Source: Mesaphorura yosii (lineage: Eukaryota > Arthropoda > Collembola > Poduromorpha > Tullbergiidae). From it: a DNA stretch of 64,000 nucleotides. The notes under the pieces are model-generated. The model did not search any database. It worked only from the letters and a program-made list of their open reading frames with translations, and was not told the origin of the DNA. The position numbers and the translations under genes were made by a program. The stretch spans positions 372,001-436,000 of the forward strand of contig WIXG01000003.1 of the NCBI GenBank assembly GCA_009869945.1, read 5' to 3'. Positions 11,834 through 26,867 of this stretch are shown here, in pieces (position 1 is the stretch's first letter; the number at the start of each line of letters is the position of its first letter).

Positions 11834-14800
11834 CTACAAAAATCAAGAACCGTACGGAAGTTATTATCAGACATCAGAATTTAACAGCCATGAAAAGGAA
11901 AATGCATTTTCATCATCTTTTTGTGACCGAATTATTACATCATTTCGTGTGAGAATGTTAAAGCACTCACGACTTTAATGCCAAAAATTCACGATCCACC
12001 TTCGCATCTTTTTCAAAATCTTTGCTGAGTACGCGAATTCTGAATTTGTGCAAGAACAAAAATGTGGAATCATTCAAAGATCACGTCTTCTTGCATCAAG
12101 TATGAGGCTTTTTTTGGTGTCAATTGCTAAACTCACAGTGATGAGCTTCATGCGACGCCGCACTTCAGATCACACATTTTTATGCTTAAGAATGCAAAAC
12201 CGGAGCTACCAACGACAGATTTGCAAGGCTGTGGACGAGAAAGCGCGTCGAAGTCACACTTACCACCATATTTCATCACAATCTGTCCATGTAAAGGCAT
12301 ATATTTTGAATGTTTTCGAATTAGGCATCCACAAACTAAGAGTTTATGAATGGGAAATTATTTTAGCACATTAATTTTACGACCTGAAACCTTTTAACCA
12401 ATCAGTGTCTTAATTTACTGCCGTGCACTGTGCTCATAAATTACGTCAAGTGAATGCAGCAGTACATGAAGGGTTAACTTGGAACTTTCATCACAAACCA
12501 ACAACTGCCATCCTAAACTACTTCTTAAACATGGTATTTTAGCGTTTAAGAATTAAATCCAAAAGGCGCAAGGCGAGTCATCCTTTTAGCAAGCTTTCGC
12601 CAAGGCAAGTCGTCTTTCGTCGTGACATCTTAAATGATTTTGATTTAAAGGCAGAAAAACAACAGCAAATGGCTCCGCCGTCTTCTTAATGCGATTACTG
12701 ACTCAATGAACTCGAAGTCACAGAAAATTCAATTGAGTCCCTAGCTTCGCACAGAAAGGCGAATGAACCTTCTTGCTTGGCCTCCATTTTGCGTTTACAT
12801 CTTAGCATTATTGATTAATAGTGCTTAAGATTTAAGTATTGTCGATTTCCTCCGTCGCTATCCTGTCAAATCAAAGGACGAAATTGACTGTCGTTCGTAG
12901 TCGTCCAACATCAGCCGCCGTGTAAAAAGAAATAAAGCTGCGAAGTAAGGATTGGATAGTGTTGCAAGATTTTAAAATGCTCGGAGTAGAGAAATTATGG
13001 AGTGATTTTATTAACCGGGAATTAATCCAGTTCATCATCACTTCAGATGAACTTATTGAGTTTATGGCGACATTGAATGCAACTCAACACAGACAAATAA
13101 ATAAGCAGAAACAATCTTACGAGTATTGGATTTCGGATTGAATTGTTCTTTTCCGAATCGTGTGATTTTTGCCGACTGAGTAAACTTAATTCCTTTCCCA
13201 TCAGACACAATGCTATTGCAATCCATTACGGCTGCGACAAAGAGAAACAATGGAGATGGAGATAGCGACGCCTATGCTACGGCGATTTAGTAAGACCCCT
13301 GATGACTCAGAGCACGTTGAAGAGATACCAGTCCATGCTTGTGTGCTTTGTCTGGCTCGGCTGATAATAAAAATAAGTTTCTCACTCGACCTGAGTCTGA
13401 CAATGAGTCTCGTCCCTCGAACAGTGTTAAATAAGGAAAAGCACTTGACTTGGCTTGGCTTGACTAGCTTTCGGTTTTTTGAACTCTCAGACAGTCTGAG
13501 ACCACTTTTTCGCTGCAAATGCAAAATTAAACATTAAACACACCTACACAACATTATCTCAGCCGTTAATTGCTCGGGTAGAGGTACCTGTACTCGCATG
13601 CCTCGGACTCATACAAGCACAGGTAAGTATGCCATCCTGTCTTATTGACACAGGAATCTTGCTTGTGTTTTCGAATACGCACAAAAGTAAATAATTTCGC
13701 CATCGCCATCGCCGGCCACCGGTCAGCCTGACAATGGTTTGGCTAAAGCTACGGCGATAAGCATTACACGAATTTCATTTTTGGGTCCACAAACGACCTG
13801 ACTGCTTAAACTTAGGCGCGAATCAAGAGCCAGGTACCCAATAATTGCGATTTATGTTGCTCATTGCCCTCTCTCATCGTATCTCATCGCATCTTGTATA
13901 AATATCGATGACATTTGAATTACAGCCTATTTTAAGCATTCGCATCATCTTTCGGCACATCCCTACTCCGCGCAAGCTGCGCGCGGGGTAAAATGCGGTT
14001 TTATATTGCATTTGCGTGCCCGTCGCGTAAGGCGTAAGTTGTTGACATGAGTTGCTCGTGGGCAAAGCCACGGCATTAGAAATTCTTGACGCGTGCAATA
14101 ATACGATCCTTACACACTTTATTATCTCGAGCATTATCATCATCACCGTCAATATCGCGAGAACAAGCACTTTTCTCCATTTTATTATGATAAAATGATT
14201 GTCTCTCGTCGTGGAGTGGAGGTGATGATCGTTTACGAGCCTGCACACTTCTGCGAACACAAACCACGGGCAACCGAACCTGCACTCCACTCCACAAGCC
14301 ACGCAAGGCAACGCAAAAGTGGCTTAAAGGATTCAGCATGCCATCGCGAGGCATTTGATGAGTCGAAACCACACAGAGTCAAATCCATTTCGTAGACGTC
14401 GACGAGCCATTGCCATTCAAATAACTTGTCGAGTCGCCGAGGTGGGTGAATTGTCCAAGTAAATGAGGTGAGAAATTATGCGCGTTCCGTTCCGGCCAGC
14501 ATCTCTCCATTTTATCTTAACGATGGGACGTGGCGAGTGTACAATGCAACGCAAATCCCTGGTGAGGAAAGTGCGTATGTAACATGACCACGCGTTATGC
14601 ATGCATGGGCGTGCTGTTAAACAATAAATGACAAAATGATCAAGGAAAGCAATTCATTTTCACTTGTCCAGCTATTTCTTACAGTTTTCAGTGAGAGATT
14701 CTCGCCTAATCAAAAATCGCAACTAGAAACTGGGAAACTTTGAGTGATCAGTGATAAAGGAGGAAATTTGTATTAATTTCAACGGTGTCGGTTTGAAGTG

Positions 14801-17800
14801 TGTTAAAATCCACAAGTGTGCAAGTTGAAATATCGATGTCAAAAGGTCAGGCAGGCACAGCATGAACCTGCATGCTGCATTTAATAGTACGAACAAATAT
14901 TATTTCCAAAATTCACGTACTAAATTTTCGCTTTCGGGTCGCGGCTGCGAAGAAAACTCAAAACCCACCGCGTGCTTGTGCATTCTAAAATTAGATGATA
15001 AATTAAATGAAAATGCGGAATACGGAACAGTGCGAGAAATGAAGAGATTTCAAGTACAAGCTCGTGCACCGCAAAAAATTCAAGGAAGTGACGGAAATTC
15101 AACTCGGCAGCCAGACTGGATTCAAGACGCGTTGAAGATTATTGGTTTGCTTCTTGGTTGATGCTTGTTACTGTTTTTTATGAAAAAGCAATAAAAACTC
15201 CATTTGGGTGTTTGAATTACCATTGCCAATTCCAGCCACGCCACTGCACTCGCAAAACTCAGTGCGGATGCGGCTTGTGGTGAGATGTGAGGCATGCTCC
15301 GGGTTCTTAAAGTATCAATAATTGGTAAAATTGGCAAGAGAAATCATTTGCTTGCTCTTTAACTAAGGAGAAGCCTTCAGGCAGCATTAAATGTATCAAG
15401 TTAAAAAAAAAAACAGACTCACAGACTTTAAAATGACGTTTCATAGCATCCTTTTTGCTCTGCCTGTCCATCCCGCACGACAATTGCGCTGGCGTCGACA
15501 GAAATATCACTTCTAACGTAAGATTCGCAAATTGGGCACCTGGAATTGGACCAGATTCCCGTTCCCATTCACACAACACGCTAATAAGTTATTATCCTTG
15601 ACGACGAGTGTTTAGTTTACAGGATTCATTAACCATTTAGACAAGCCCATTTTATTTCATTCCGAGCGCGTCGTCGTGATGATACGTGAGACGAGATAAG
15701 CGTATGTCTTTATTAATAAGCGCGTGAGCGTGAACGTGAATGCGGGCGCGAGCCATAAAAGTTGTAGACAGACAAGTCGACACAAGAGATCAATTTTATT
15801 TTTGGCAACCGGGCCGGGCAGACATTGCCAAAAATGTATCCGAGTGTAGTCAACTGGTGTTTTGTCAGCAGCAAAGCTATGCTAAGCAATGCCAGCAAAA
15901 GTGATCGTGTTGTTGCAAATAATGCCATAATGAACAATAAGATTATTTTAGGGCGATAAACTTCCGATTTTCAGGGGTATCGGTACGATGCAGTCGGAGC
16001 GCAAACGAATAGAAGCTTAGCGGGAAATTCAATCCAAACAAAAACGTTCATCAAGTGGTCAAAATTGGAATAACGTGAAATCTTAATGAAAGGATGGACT
16101 CATGGACCCATAATAAAGTGCTTTCTCCGTGTATTGACAGGCATGGCGTGGCGCAATTCAAGATCATTGCATTAAAAGCAGAGTTCAAGCCGTAAATTGA
16201 GTTTGAACGTCCTTTCCCTTTCCTGTACACAGCAAAAGAGCCCAAGAACGTCGACAGTGACACTTTCTCTGCATTAAATCGTGTTGCTCCTGCTATAGCT
16301 TTTGCACTCGAGTTGTTCACCTCGTGCTCACGCACGTATGCAAATGGAGCGTGAGCTTAGCTTTGGCTGGAGCAGAAGCAGCAGTTGTTGTTGATGATGA
16401 TGAGATGAGACCGGTTGATAAAGTAAGTGTTGAGAGAAAATTGATGACAAAGAATTGAACTCCGACGAAGGGAAAACTTAATACTAGAATCCCTCGTTCT
16501 GATTTCACTCTGCTCCGCTTGGCTTTTAAATATATTACATTTATCGAACTCTCATCGGACGCGGCGGCGCGACACGCGAGAGACTGCTGACTTTATGCAT
16601 ACGCACAACAGTTATGGATTACCTCACTCGCCAGTCGCTATTCGCGTCCGCATTTTTCGCGTTTGCGTTGTCGTCAATGTTTCCAAAAAATATACAGTGT
16701 AGTGCAATTCAATGCAAGCAGGCAGGCAGGAGAAATGGCAATTGCAATATTTTAGAGTATTCCGCATGAAGCATGTAGCATGGTACATTAACTTGGGTTT
16801 ATGGTAATAAAAAACTACTTGCGAGAGAAACGTTCGTGTAATGGAGGATTACAATACACAATAACTTTTAACACGTCAGCACAACTTATCTTTTTGCAGA
16901 ATTGGAATTGGAAATCTTCCGTTAAGCGTTAACTTGAAATCTTCAGGCTCGGATTGGAAGAGAAGTAGAACTGTGATTGTCCTCTTTTAATATGGCTCAT
17001 TGGAATCCGGAAACTTTCAGACAACGCAGGAGTAGGAGAAAGCAGCAACCAGCATGACGTACTGCACTGATTTTGTGGCGATTTTACAGCGCATTTGTAA
17101 ACTCGCGAGTCGCGACACAAAAGCAATGAATGAACTTCTGCGAAAAATGTGGGCCTGACATTTTCGAGCTGTGCTGTTTTCCCTTGTATGTCCATAATAC
17201 ATAAGCGGATGACATTTAAAATCTTGAATTATGAATGGTTGGCCAATTTGTGTAGGCAAACGACTCAAACGAGCATCACAGACTCGTAATTTCATCACAT
17301 TAAAGAGCAGAGCAGCAGGCAACATTGCCTTTTGCCTTTCCTCTCCCTAATATTCGTGAAGTGGTGCGGTACCGTACAAGAGAATAAATCCACGACCACG
17401 CAATCTGTAGCAAAATTCTGCAGTGACTCCTACATACGACTTTTTGCGTTGTACCGGCGAGTCTTTAATCTTAACGGGAGAATGTCAAGAAAAATGACAA
17501 CCTGAAAGAAGAAGATTCGTTCAGGTACTTGTGTTTTATGATGTCTTTCTTTTTCTTCTTCGTGGTGTGGGTGACGTTGACTCTGACGGCAACCGCGGCG
17601 GTTAGCGTGTCATCACAGGCATGACCGCCCAATTGCCTTTGCCAATCTGCTCGCCCAGTATTATTATGAAATCAATACAGCGATCAACCGAAATAATGTC
17701 AAGAGGACAGTCCGGCCGCTGTCGCTGCTTTTCTCCCTGTCTGTCCCTGCCTTTTCTCTTGTCTCGGTATCTCGCCCTCATGCTTCACTAAATTCATTTT

Positions 17801-17802
17801 CT

Positions 17803-17825
17803 GTGTGCGTACGCCGTACGCGCAC
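17803..17825. repeat. Small GC-rich inverted repeat
   Basis: GTGTGCGTAC, a three-base spacer, then GTACGCGCAC: ten-base arms with one wobble pair. Function unknown. Confidence 0.5.
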
Positions 17826-20800
17826 TGCTTCCTGACGCATTACGCAGCGGTTAATGGTTTGGTTATTGGCTTTAGAGGTCACATATCACGAACGATGACA
17901 TATTTCGGCTTTGGGCGGCTTGAACGAAGACATCGCGTCATTTGACACTGGCTGAACAAAGCATTCTCCTTTGTTTCAGCTCCAGCGACGGCTGTGACTG
18001 TGGCCGGCCTATGCCCAATTCATTATCAGCAATCGGGTTTGACTGGCCGGTTGCCAATTCGGATCAAAATATTCGAGTCGAACTGCGAACTGCGGGCGAA
18101 GGCAGACAAACGAGTCGAAACTCGTAATAAGTTCGCATTCTCAGACAGGCAATGAGCCCAGCGTTCAGCCTTTGCTACAGTGCACAAATCTTAGGATCGG
18201 TTCAACTCAACACAGATTTTGTTAACTTTGTAAGACGATGATGATGACACTACGCGATTGCGGTGCGATGATAAGTTGGTCTTTCCTTCGTGTGTCGTGT
18301 GCACGTTCTAGTTCTCGTCGTCTCGTTCAAAATGACAATATAATGTGCAATATCGAGCACGCAATATAGAATGAAAACTGCGTACTTAATTAGGCATCCA
18401 GACTTCGGAATACCGGCCACAATGCACACTTCGGCCTGAATATGAAGGAAATATTTAGCTTTATGCATTTCCCTGCCTGGTTGAAATATCCTAAACCATG
18501 TTTGCGTTGGGATTTCTAAATCCGTACGGAGCACGATATTGAAATGCTAATTTCTAGAAAATTACATTCCAGTTTCGGTTTCATCCCCCGGTGGAGACAT
18601 AGCCTGAACTGTAAGCACGTGAAAATTTTTTGTCGCAAAAACAAATCAATGAATGACTTTCGGTCGGACCGAGCTACAGTCAACTCAAAACAGTTCGCTC
18701 AACCGCTTAACGCTTCTTACATCGTTGTATTTGCATTCATTGGAATACCTCGAATTGCACAGATTTAATTAGTACTTTTCTACAGGTAAAATTCTTTTCC
18801 CGACTTTTTCAAAATAAGTAGCCATCAATCCAAATCTGACATTCATTTATCAGAGTTTGGTTTAGTGTTTCAGATTTTGATTACAAACCATAAACGCCAA
18901 GCACCCGGGTCAAAGAGGCTCCAAGTTCCCGAGCTTCAGATCCCAACGCGCGAACATAGAATTTTATGACGATAATTCATCACTCGTCATAACATTTCAT
19001 CTTTCTCCCCTCAGCCAGGCCAGATTTGTGAAGAAGGGTAGCTTTATGCTCCCACATGCTCCAATGGCTTCACATAACATTTAATTTGATGGTTCAAGAG
19101 CAAATGGCACGGGAATGGCAGGCAGAAGTAGGAACACGAATAAAATATTTTTATTGAACCCAACATTCGGATTCAGCCTTCAACGAAATGGTGCGGGTGG
19201 CGGTCGACGTCGGCGTCGGCAGTGATAACAATTACTCATCTCATTTCAAGTTTCAAACCAGCCAGAGATCAACATCGGGTCTGGGATCACTAAGATTGTT
19301 TTCAGCTTTATGCTTTGTAGCACTGCTCGAATTTCCAGATTCATACGATTGTATTTGTATTTTTAACCTAATTACATAATGCATGGACAAGCGCCTTGTT
19401 TGCCAGCAGACTCGCAAATTTTTGACTGTACTTCTGTTTTTCAAATTCGCAAGCAAGAAAGATAATAAACTGTGCCATTTGGTGCCAGACTAGACGCTAG
19501 AAAGCAGCAATTCGCTAAAATATGGAAATTCTAACTCAATTACGACCACGTCCCGCCATTCCATTGCAAGCACAGAGGCAGACCGGCGAGACTTTTAGGA
19601 AAATGGCAAACACGCACAAACTTGAGATCATTTACGATATTCCGCCAAAAGGATCATGTTTTGTGCTTTGTTATTTTGGGTTTGAGTATTCTTTTCGCAT
19701 TTTACTGTTGCTGTTTTACAGGATTCGCATTATTCGCGTTCGTTCCTGTCCCGACACCGTGGCGCCTGAAATATCGAATATACGGCAACCACCGGCGGCG
19801 ATGGTATAAGCAGCATGAGGAAAGTCTGCAAATTTGGAATCACAAAATACGAGTACAAAAGAAGTTTCGGATTCATGCGTTGCATTACATGTGGAAAGTA
19901 ATTACTACACGAGCCCCGACAAACAGCAGCAGCAGTAAATAACTTTTAAGTGGACAGTGGACGCAAGACTTTGTGGACTTTGTTTCGAGATTCTTTTCCG
20001 TGTCATCTCTGTTAATGGATTTCCTCTTTTCTTCACTTTCGCTCTCGCTTTCCGAATCAAAGTATCATGAATATGCATTTTTGCTGGCGCGGCGCAGCCC
20101 CTCTGCGCCTTCTTCACGTAACACCGAACACGTCGGCGGTAACACAAAGGCCCAAGCCCCGAATGACTCCAAATCAATATTTGGTAATCCCACGTGTATT
20201 TTTATTGCTATTGTCTTTCTAGCCGACTGGCTGAGTTGTTGGCTGATGGCTGATGTTGGTGGATGTGACTTTTATTTACAGTGTCATTAAAGATGGGCTA
20301 CAGCTACGCAATGACAAAGACAACTTTATTGGACAATCTCTTCCACATTTCACTTGACTTGTCCAGGCACTGCTGGCGATGGACTCTGGAGAGATTCGCT
20401 TGAAATTGGTCGGCCGTCCACTCGACTCACCTTAAAAAATTCATTCAGGCCAGCCGTATACAAATTGCACGCTAATAAAACAGATGGGTCAGTAAATCAC
20501 TTCTGAACTCGTAACACTTGGCTGCCCACAATTGACCAAATATGTACACCGATTTTACGGCCTGCATGAATTTACTTTTATCATTAACATTATCAAACAT
20601 TTTGTAATCCGGCCCATACCCATTGCAGCATTGCAAGCGCTAACTCGCTAACGTGCGATTGCACTTTCCAGCCTCCAGCGTTAACTTGAAGATGAAGCTG
20701 CTCTGAAGCAGACATGTTCAAATTGACTCCAGCTGCATTATGCAAGCGACCGTCCTCCGCATGCCTCGCCTGTATTTGCTATTTGCATTGCGTGACAGTT

Positions 20801-21617
20801 ATCTCAAACGTCGGGCATCAAGTACATTTAAGGCGTGTGTACTAATGAATGAATGACAGTTAAACTTCACACACACGCGCACTGGCGCACTTGTAAATAG
20901 TAAATACTAAATAGTCACTGGTGAAGGAGAAAAGCTTTGATGATGCTAATATCAATTATCCTCAATTGTCATCCAACACGATTACGATTCCCGATTGCGC
21001 ACGATAGGATGTGTTGTTAAACGGATAAGCGTGTCGCCGTGAGTGCAAACGCACACGCGTTGATGCGTGGAATGTGGTGAACCCGAAAGAATTTCTCCGT
21101 GTGCACGCCTGACCCCAAACGAGACGGCACGGAGGCTCTGATTCATGGCCGGTGTGCATGCGTGCGGGAATTGTGCATGGATTAAGTGCAGCAGTATGCA
21201 ACAGCGCTCAAGATGCGTTTAAGCCTTAAATTACCACAAATACTTTGTACTTAATCCCTACACCGTATAATTCATGTCATTGGTATTAGGCAATAAGCAA
21301 TGGCAATTCAGCAGGCGCGGCGCGCCGCAGCGCACGGCACTCGAAGATCTCGACTTATTGTAGCATTCGTATTGTATTATTGAACTTGGGATTTTTTCAC
21401 CCTTTCGTGTGGCTGCACCAAATTCTTTCTTTGCCAGTTTGACAGTGACAACATCTTTATCCGCGCTGCGTTGTGCCTTTCAGCTTTTCATTCTTTGAAT
21501 TGTTCTGTACAAGATTACGTGTTGCATGATACATGATACATGAACGAGTTTCCATTCACAGCAAGCCACGCCACAATGGCAATAGATCGTGTGCTCAGGA
21601 GGCTCAACTCAAAGACT

Positions 21618-21641
21618 CAATGGCAATGGCAATGGCAATGG
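21618..21641. repeat. Hexanucleotide repeat (CAATGG)4
   Basis: Four exact CAATGG units followed by a degenerate TAATGC copy. Confidence 0.75.
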
Positions 21642-22166
21642 TAATGCCAAGAACGTCTCAGCGGTCTTTTGTCATCCGTGTTGTATTGACAGATGCTCAC
21701 TGCCGTCTCACAGTCGTGGCTGCTGCTTGATTGAGCAAAATCTTGGTTCCTGGCTACCTGGCCGGTTGTCTTGGCCTGCCATCGAAAAGATGACCGATCC
21801 TTAAGCTATGAGAAGCCAGCAGTATGAAAAATGTGCCCACAATCAGTATTCCCAAATATTTAGTGTTGAATTGTACATAAAAGGAATTGCTGTATTTACA
21901 ATACGCATCGCATCGCAATGGACCCACGTGTACGTGTCCGAACCAAAGCCACGCTCGCTCGTTGCTGCTGTGTAGCTGCAGTGTACTGGTCTTTGATTCG
22001 TAATAATAAAAGATGACACTTATAAAATAAAATGCGTACAATACGCGGCTACGCGGTCCATGTTATCGTTTAACATGTTTATTACTATTATGGCCAGCGC
22101 CAGCAGGAGAGACAGACATGCAGGGTATTAATCCTGATTCAATCCTTTATCGCCAGTCAAGCCAAA

Positions 22167-22180
22167 GCCTGCCTGCCTGC
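22167..22180. repeat. GCCT tetranucleotide repeat
   Basis: Three GCCT units plus a partial unit. It belongs to the GGCA/TGCC family of short repeats scattered through the window. Confidence 0.6.
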
Positions 22181-25100
22181 AATATGTCGACAGATTGGAT
22201 TTCTTTCTCTTATCTTGTAAACTGTAACTTGTACCCTGTGTCAGTGTCTTGTTTGCATTGAGAATTCTGTACGTCTCACTTACACTTACACTTTTATTGT
22301 GCAGCATGGCGAGTGTGGTCTGGGCAGGGTGAAATGTGAAATATTGAATCTTTGAATCAATGAACGCGTTTGCGAAAGGGTTGACCTCAACTTAACCTCT
22401 TTCCACTTCCAATCTGCACACTCACACTCATGCGGCCACAGCTATAGGCGCGTTAATGTCTAATTCCTCGTCCGACTAAGACTAAGAATAAGAAAGACAC
22501 TTCATGGAGGTTTGTAAATATTGCACACGCACACGAACGCCGTCTCGAATGTCGGTTCTATAATTCTGTTGATCATTCACATGAGAAGGAAGAGGATGAG
22601 AAGAATGACCAGACATTATTATGTAATGACTCCGGATTGCATTGCTTAAATACGATCTTAAAACTCCGCAATGCACTTCACTGCATTGTCTTAATGAGAA
22701 GGTGAAAGAGGATTATGGAAATTAATTGAAATTACTTTACGATTGTACGCCCACAACGCACACCGCCAAGTTAGCCAGGTTCTTGTCAAAGTTCAGGCCA
22801 AACAAGGCGATGGCGAGTGTCTGAGCCTGAGCTTGTTCAAAGTAATTTATTCATTGTGCCAATGCAGTGCAAACTGCAATAGGCAACTCGCCTTACTATA
22901 CGCATAAATGGCATAAAATTAACTGGAGAATGATTAAGAAATGATTTATAGTCCGGTCGTACGCGTACGCAGAACGGACATGGACGGACGCGAACGCAGG
23001 AAAATGAAACTGCTGGAGTAATTTGTCTTGACTGAACTGCACACCTTGCTGGGATGCATGCATTTGCGACTTGCGCTGGCACAACGTAACCTGATCACTT
23101 ACATCTCGCAGTGCGGGCCAGAGCAAGCTATCGACTTTCACGTACGTGTACGTAAGCATTAAACATTTACATGCATTCATCAAAATAAATTGACTTGACA
23201 TGCGAATTGACAGACAAATTGCAAGAATATGCAAAAATGCATTAGCCACGGTAAATTATACTCGTATGGATTCGGGAACCTCGAACCGCGTTCACATTCA
23301 CGTTCACGGTGACTTGACTTGACTCTGTGATTGCCATTCTTGTTCAGGTCTTAGGTTAGAGAAACAGCAGTAACAACAGCACCAGCACAAAAAATGACAT
23401 CAATCATAAACCCAAGCCACCGCACTCCAGTATGAAAACATCAATATTTCTTGTACGGGACCAGAAACACGGAGAGATTTGAATCGTACTAAGAATGTTG
23501 TACGCACTTCTTTGCTGCAGACTGCATAGCCCAGTGGACAAACAGCAAATGGAAGATTCGGTGAAACGCCTTGCCACACAATACAAAGGCATGTCTTAAT
23601 TAACGGCATTGTTAGCGTTTACATTACGTTACACGGATTGGCATGGACAAGTCAAGTCAAAAGAATTCTTGCACTGCGCTGCGCTATGTTCCTTTTTCAC
23701 ACTTCTGTGCTTAAAACCATTCATCCATTAGGCATTATTAATAAAGTGTTTTTTGCCGCCGCCTGCCTGTTGTACTCTGTATTATTAGCGTTATTGACAC
23801 ATATTACGTAATGCGCAGCATGCCAGGCTTACTCGGGCGAGTTTACGACTGCCGCTGCCGTGTCGTACAGGTGGACGTGGACGGAGAATTGAACAGGTGA
23901 AGAATCTTATACCTCGATGGGTGATCACACAAGCGTAAACAGAAAAGTGAAAATAAGACGAATACATAAACGTGAGTGGTGAGTGCGTGTGCGAGTGAGC
24001 TTCTTTAAACGATATTCTTGTAATCTTGTAGGATTTCGGTTACGACACGACGAAGACAGCAGGGCATGGAGCAGTTTCCAAGAATAATATATTTTACTTC
24101 GAAAGCTACGAGAACAGGGAACCTTGCCTTAAACTAACATCATAAAATTCAGCGGGATCATCTTGGCCTTAAGAAAACACACTAATCCAAAATCTACCAA
24201 GACGCAAGAGCAAATGTGACGTGGACGTGGCAATGACAAATTATCACTAGCTCACTGTTGAGTTGCAACTGCTTTTGTTTTGACTCTTTTAACTTTCTTA
24301 GAATGCAGCAAAAAAGGAAGCACATTCATCAGGTTCGCTCTTCATCTATTCAACTCGAATCACTAAAGTGGTATATCAAACGCCGGGAACAGAACTGACC
24401 GCTTCACCTTTCATGAACGCAAAATCTTCCAAGATTCTGGGCCGAGCTTTCCAGTTTACGACTGATAAGAGGTTCAAATTGATTAACGCAGGTTTCAGAG
24501 TGCCAGGACTGATTGGATGACAAGTCTCATTAGGAAATCAGGTCCAGGTACCAAATCAAATCATGTGGGAAGAGAATAGACAATACCAATGCAAAGAAGA
24601 GTAACAAATAATCAGACTCTTCTGATGTCTCCACAAGGAAACGAAGAATATAAGAGCCGAAAGAGAAATGAGCACTGAGCACCCAGTCAAGCTGCCGCGA
24701 CGCGAGATTCTTGCACAATGCAATTTGTCGCCTTTCCTCCCACAATCACAGGCTATGAGAAGCAATAAGGAAAGTACAAATACGAAACCAGTCGAAGTTG
24801 ATGAAGTGCACAGTGAGTCTTTTATTCCTGCTAATTATCTATTACCCAACTCAATCTCTCCATTCTTATTTACTTTTGTACAACGAATGCATTGCACAGT
24901 CGAACCTGATTGGTGAGACGCGATTAAATTGAAGAAATGATGAAGATAGAATTCAAGCAACAATTATGGCAACAGCAATGGCAGGCATGGCACTCGGCAC
25001 GGTTGAAACAAGATTTCTTTAATGCACCGGTGGGTCGCGATCGCAGTCCAGTGCAGATAGGCGATGCAGAAAAGCAGAAAGCAACGCAGAGAAATTATTA

Positions 25101-26867
25101 GGTCCTTATAAGGCAAGTTGTACCTCATAATCAAAATCGTAGCCAGAAGAGCAGAGTTTAATTTTTAGTTCTGCTTTGGTGAGGCAAGTCAGGCTGTGAC
25201 TTCTTGGCTTCTTGAAGTTGGAGTACACAATAATCATTTTCATTGCGCATACGCTGAAATGCAATGCAGTACAGTCAGGTTATAAAGTTATTTGCTCTTC
25301 TGACATTTCACATCACGTCTGGTTTGTCTACGTGCGATTTTGTGCTGTGCTCTTTGGTTCACGTGCCTGCTCCTAAATGAGCCAATCTTTGGAGCATCAA
25401 TAAACTCATGAATTAGCGATTTATTGTAGGAAGTTGTACGAAATTGGTTTGGCGACGCTACAAATATTCGAATAAAGCAAATTTCACAGTCTCTATTGAA
25501 TGTGGATAGTATTTTTGTAGAAGTATTTTGTGAGATTTCGCATCACACTTTTTAAATTTGCGTTAAATAGTATTATTGCATTAGCGTCAGTTTAAATATT
25601 GGGTGATAAAATTATGCACGAAACAATTTGAAGCTATGACTATGACTTGACTTGTGACATGACACATGCTTAACAAGGCACGTCGTCTGACAATGCTTTA
25701 ATTCAGCGTCTGGATTTGCATATAATTCGCCCGCGCTGCACTCTGAGCTCGGCGCCTTCGCCTGCCTCTGCATTGCTTTCGCGTTTGGCACAAATATTTA
25801 AAAAGACAATAGACAAGAAAGCGATTAAATTCCAGGCCAGACTGCTCTTGCGTCTTGTAGGAACAGTAAAGTAATAATTTGTGATTATGGTTTTGTAGGT
25901 GTGAACTCGTAACGTAACACGTTACTCGTCCCGTCCGTCACATGGCAGGTGACGGACGAACGACTTGCTGCCTTCCCTGGCCTGCCATCAGTCTCGTTAA
26001 TGCTAATGTAAAAAGTCCATGTTTGTCAGGAATCACAATTAAAATCTTATTCTCAACTACCAGATGCCAGTTGCCAGCGAGCCAGTCAGCGTCATCGTCA
26101 CTCCTTCATTTTCTCATCAGTCAACTCAAACTCATCTGCGAGACCATTATTTTGCACGTGTCATATTTCACTCATCTTCCAATAACACTCACTTACTTAT
26201 GCTGGCACTTACATAGGCAAGCAAGACAATATCAGTGCACGGTGCGCGCACGATAATAACTCTTTTATCTTCTCTATTCTTCTTGTGCCCTGTGCCTGCT
26301 CGGTGCTTACTATCAGTCAAGAATAACTTTAACACTCATTTCCTATCTCCATTTCCTCTCCACTCAGCCTCCAAGCAATCCAAGCCGAAGCCACATGCGG
26401 CCTGGCTCGAGAGCATCGAGATTCATGAGTTTGACGAAAAGTGGTGAGCCAAGTTATAAAAATACTGCACAAGGTAATAAACTGGAATGACAGCGACAGA
26501 TAACGATTTACGTGGGTATAAATTGATTCATTCGACGAAGCGAACGCGCGACGCCTTGCGTATTTTGAGTCACTTTTCCTTTCGCCTTTCGCATGAAGTA
26601 CCAGCACTCAGCACTCTCGAACTATTGTGTTTGCATTTGTATGACTGTGTTTGAGGTTTCAGGAAGCCGTACCTCATCGAACTTAAAGGGTAAAGATAAA
26701 GATGACGAGATGACCGTATTGATCGGAAGTTCATGACTGCCGACTGCATTCGCAATGAAACCCTTATCCTAATTCAAATTTTGAATGAATATTTCACAAT
26801 GCATTAATACACGAGAAAATTATGCACGAAGAGTTTTAATTACAGTAATTTTTAAGGTGAACCTCAC

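Larger units (their letters stand above)
11834..26867 (-). other. About 15 kb without recognised exons, probably the first perlecan intron
   Basis: The exon at 11242-11833 has an acceptor TTTGTAG immediately preceded by an in-frame stop, so an upstream exon must exist. The best candidate is 26868-27095, which would make this one long intron. Open frames within it (for example 13874-14311 on the minus strand and 19622-19942 on the plus strand) have no recognisable domain and often no ATG. The tract carries short simple repeats, among them GCCT at 22167 and CAATGG at 21618, and small palindromes such as 17803-17825. Long first introns often hold enhancers, but none is identified here. Confidence 0.45.

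Noticed and set aside
13874-14311. 145-codon minus-strand frame in the long perlecan intron
   Set aside because: Composition is not protein-like, overlapping frames are equally open, and no motif is seen.
15713-15937. Minus-strand frame with a signal-peptide-like start (MALFATTRSLLLALLSIALLLT), as a first perlecan exon
   Set aside because: There is no good splice donor in the phase needed to join the exon at 11833. The candidate at 26868-27095 has both a signal peptide and a phase-matched donor.
16317-16540. Minus-strand frame with a hydrophobic start plus an upstream TATATTTAAAAG motif
   Set aside because: The frame begins with GTG rather than ATG and no ATG precedes the hydrophobic part, so it cannot serve as a signal-peptide exon. 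The TATA-like motif alone is weak evidence.
23876-23897. Stretch resembling the miR-184 mature sequence (TGGACGGAGAA...)
   Set aside because: The seed-like start matches, but later bases differ and there is no complementary arm within about 80 bases upstream or downstream, so no precursor hairpin can form.
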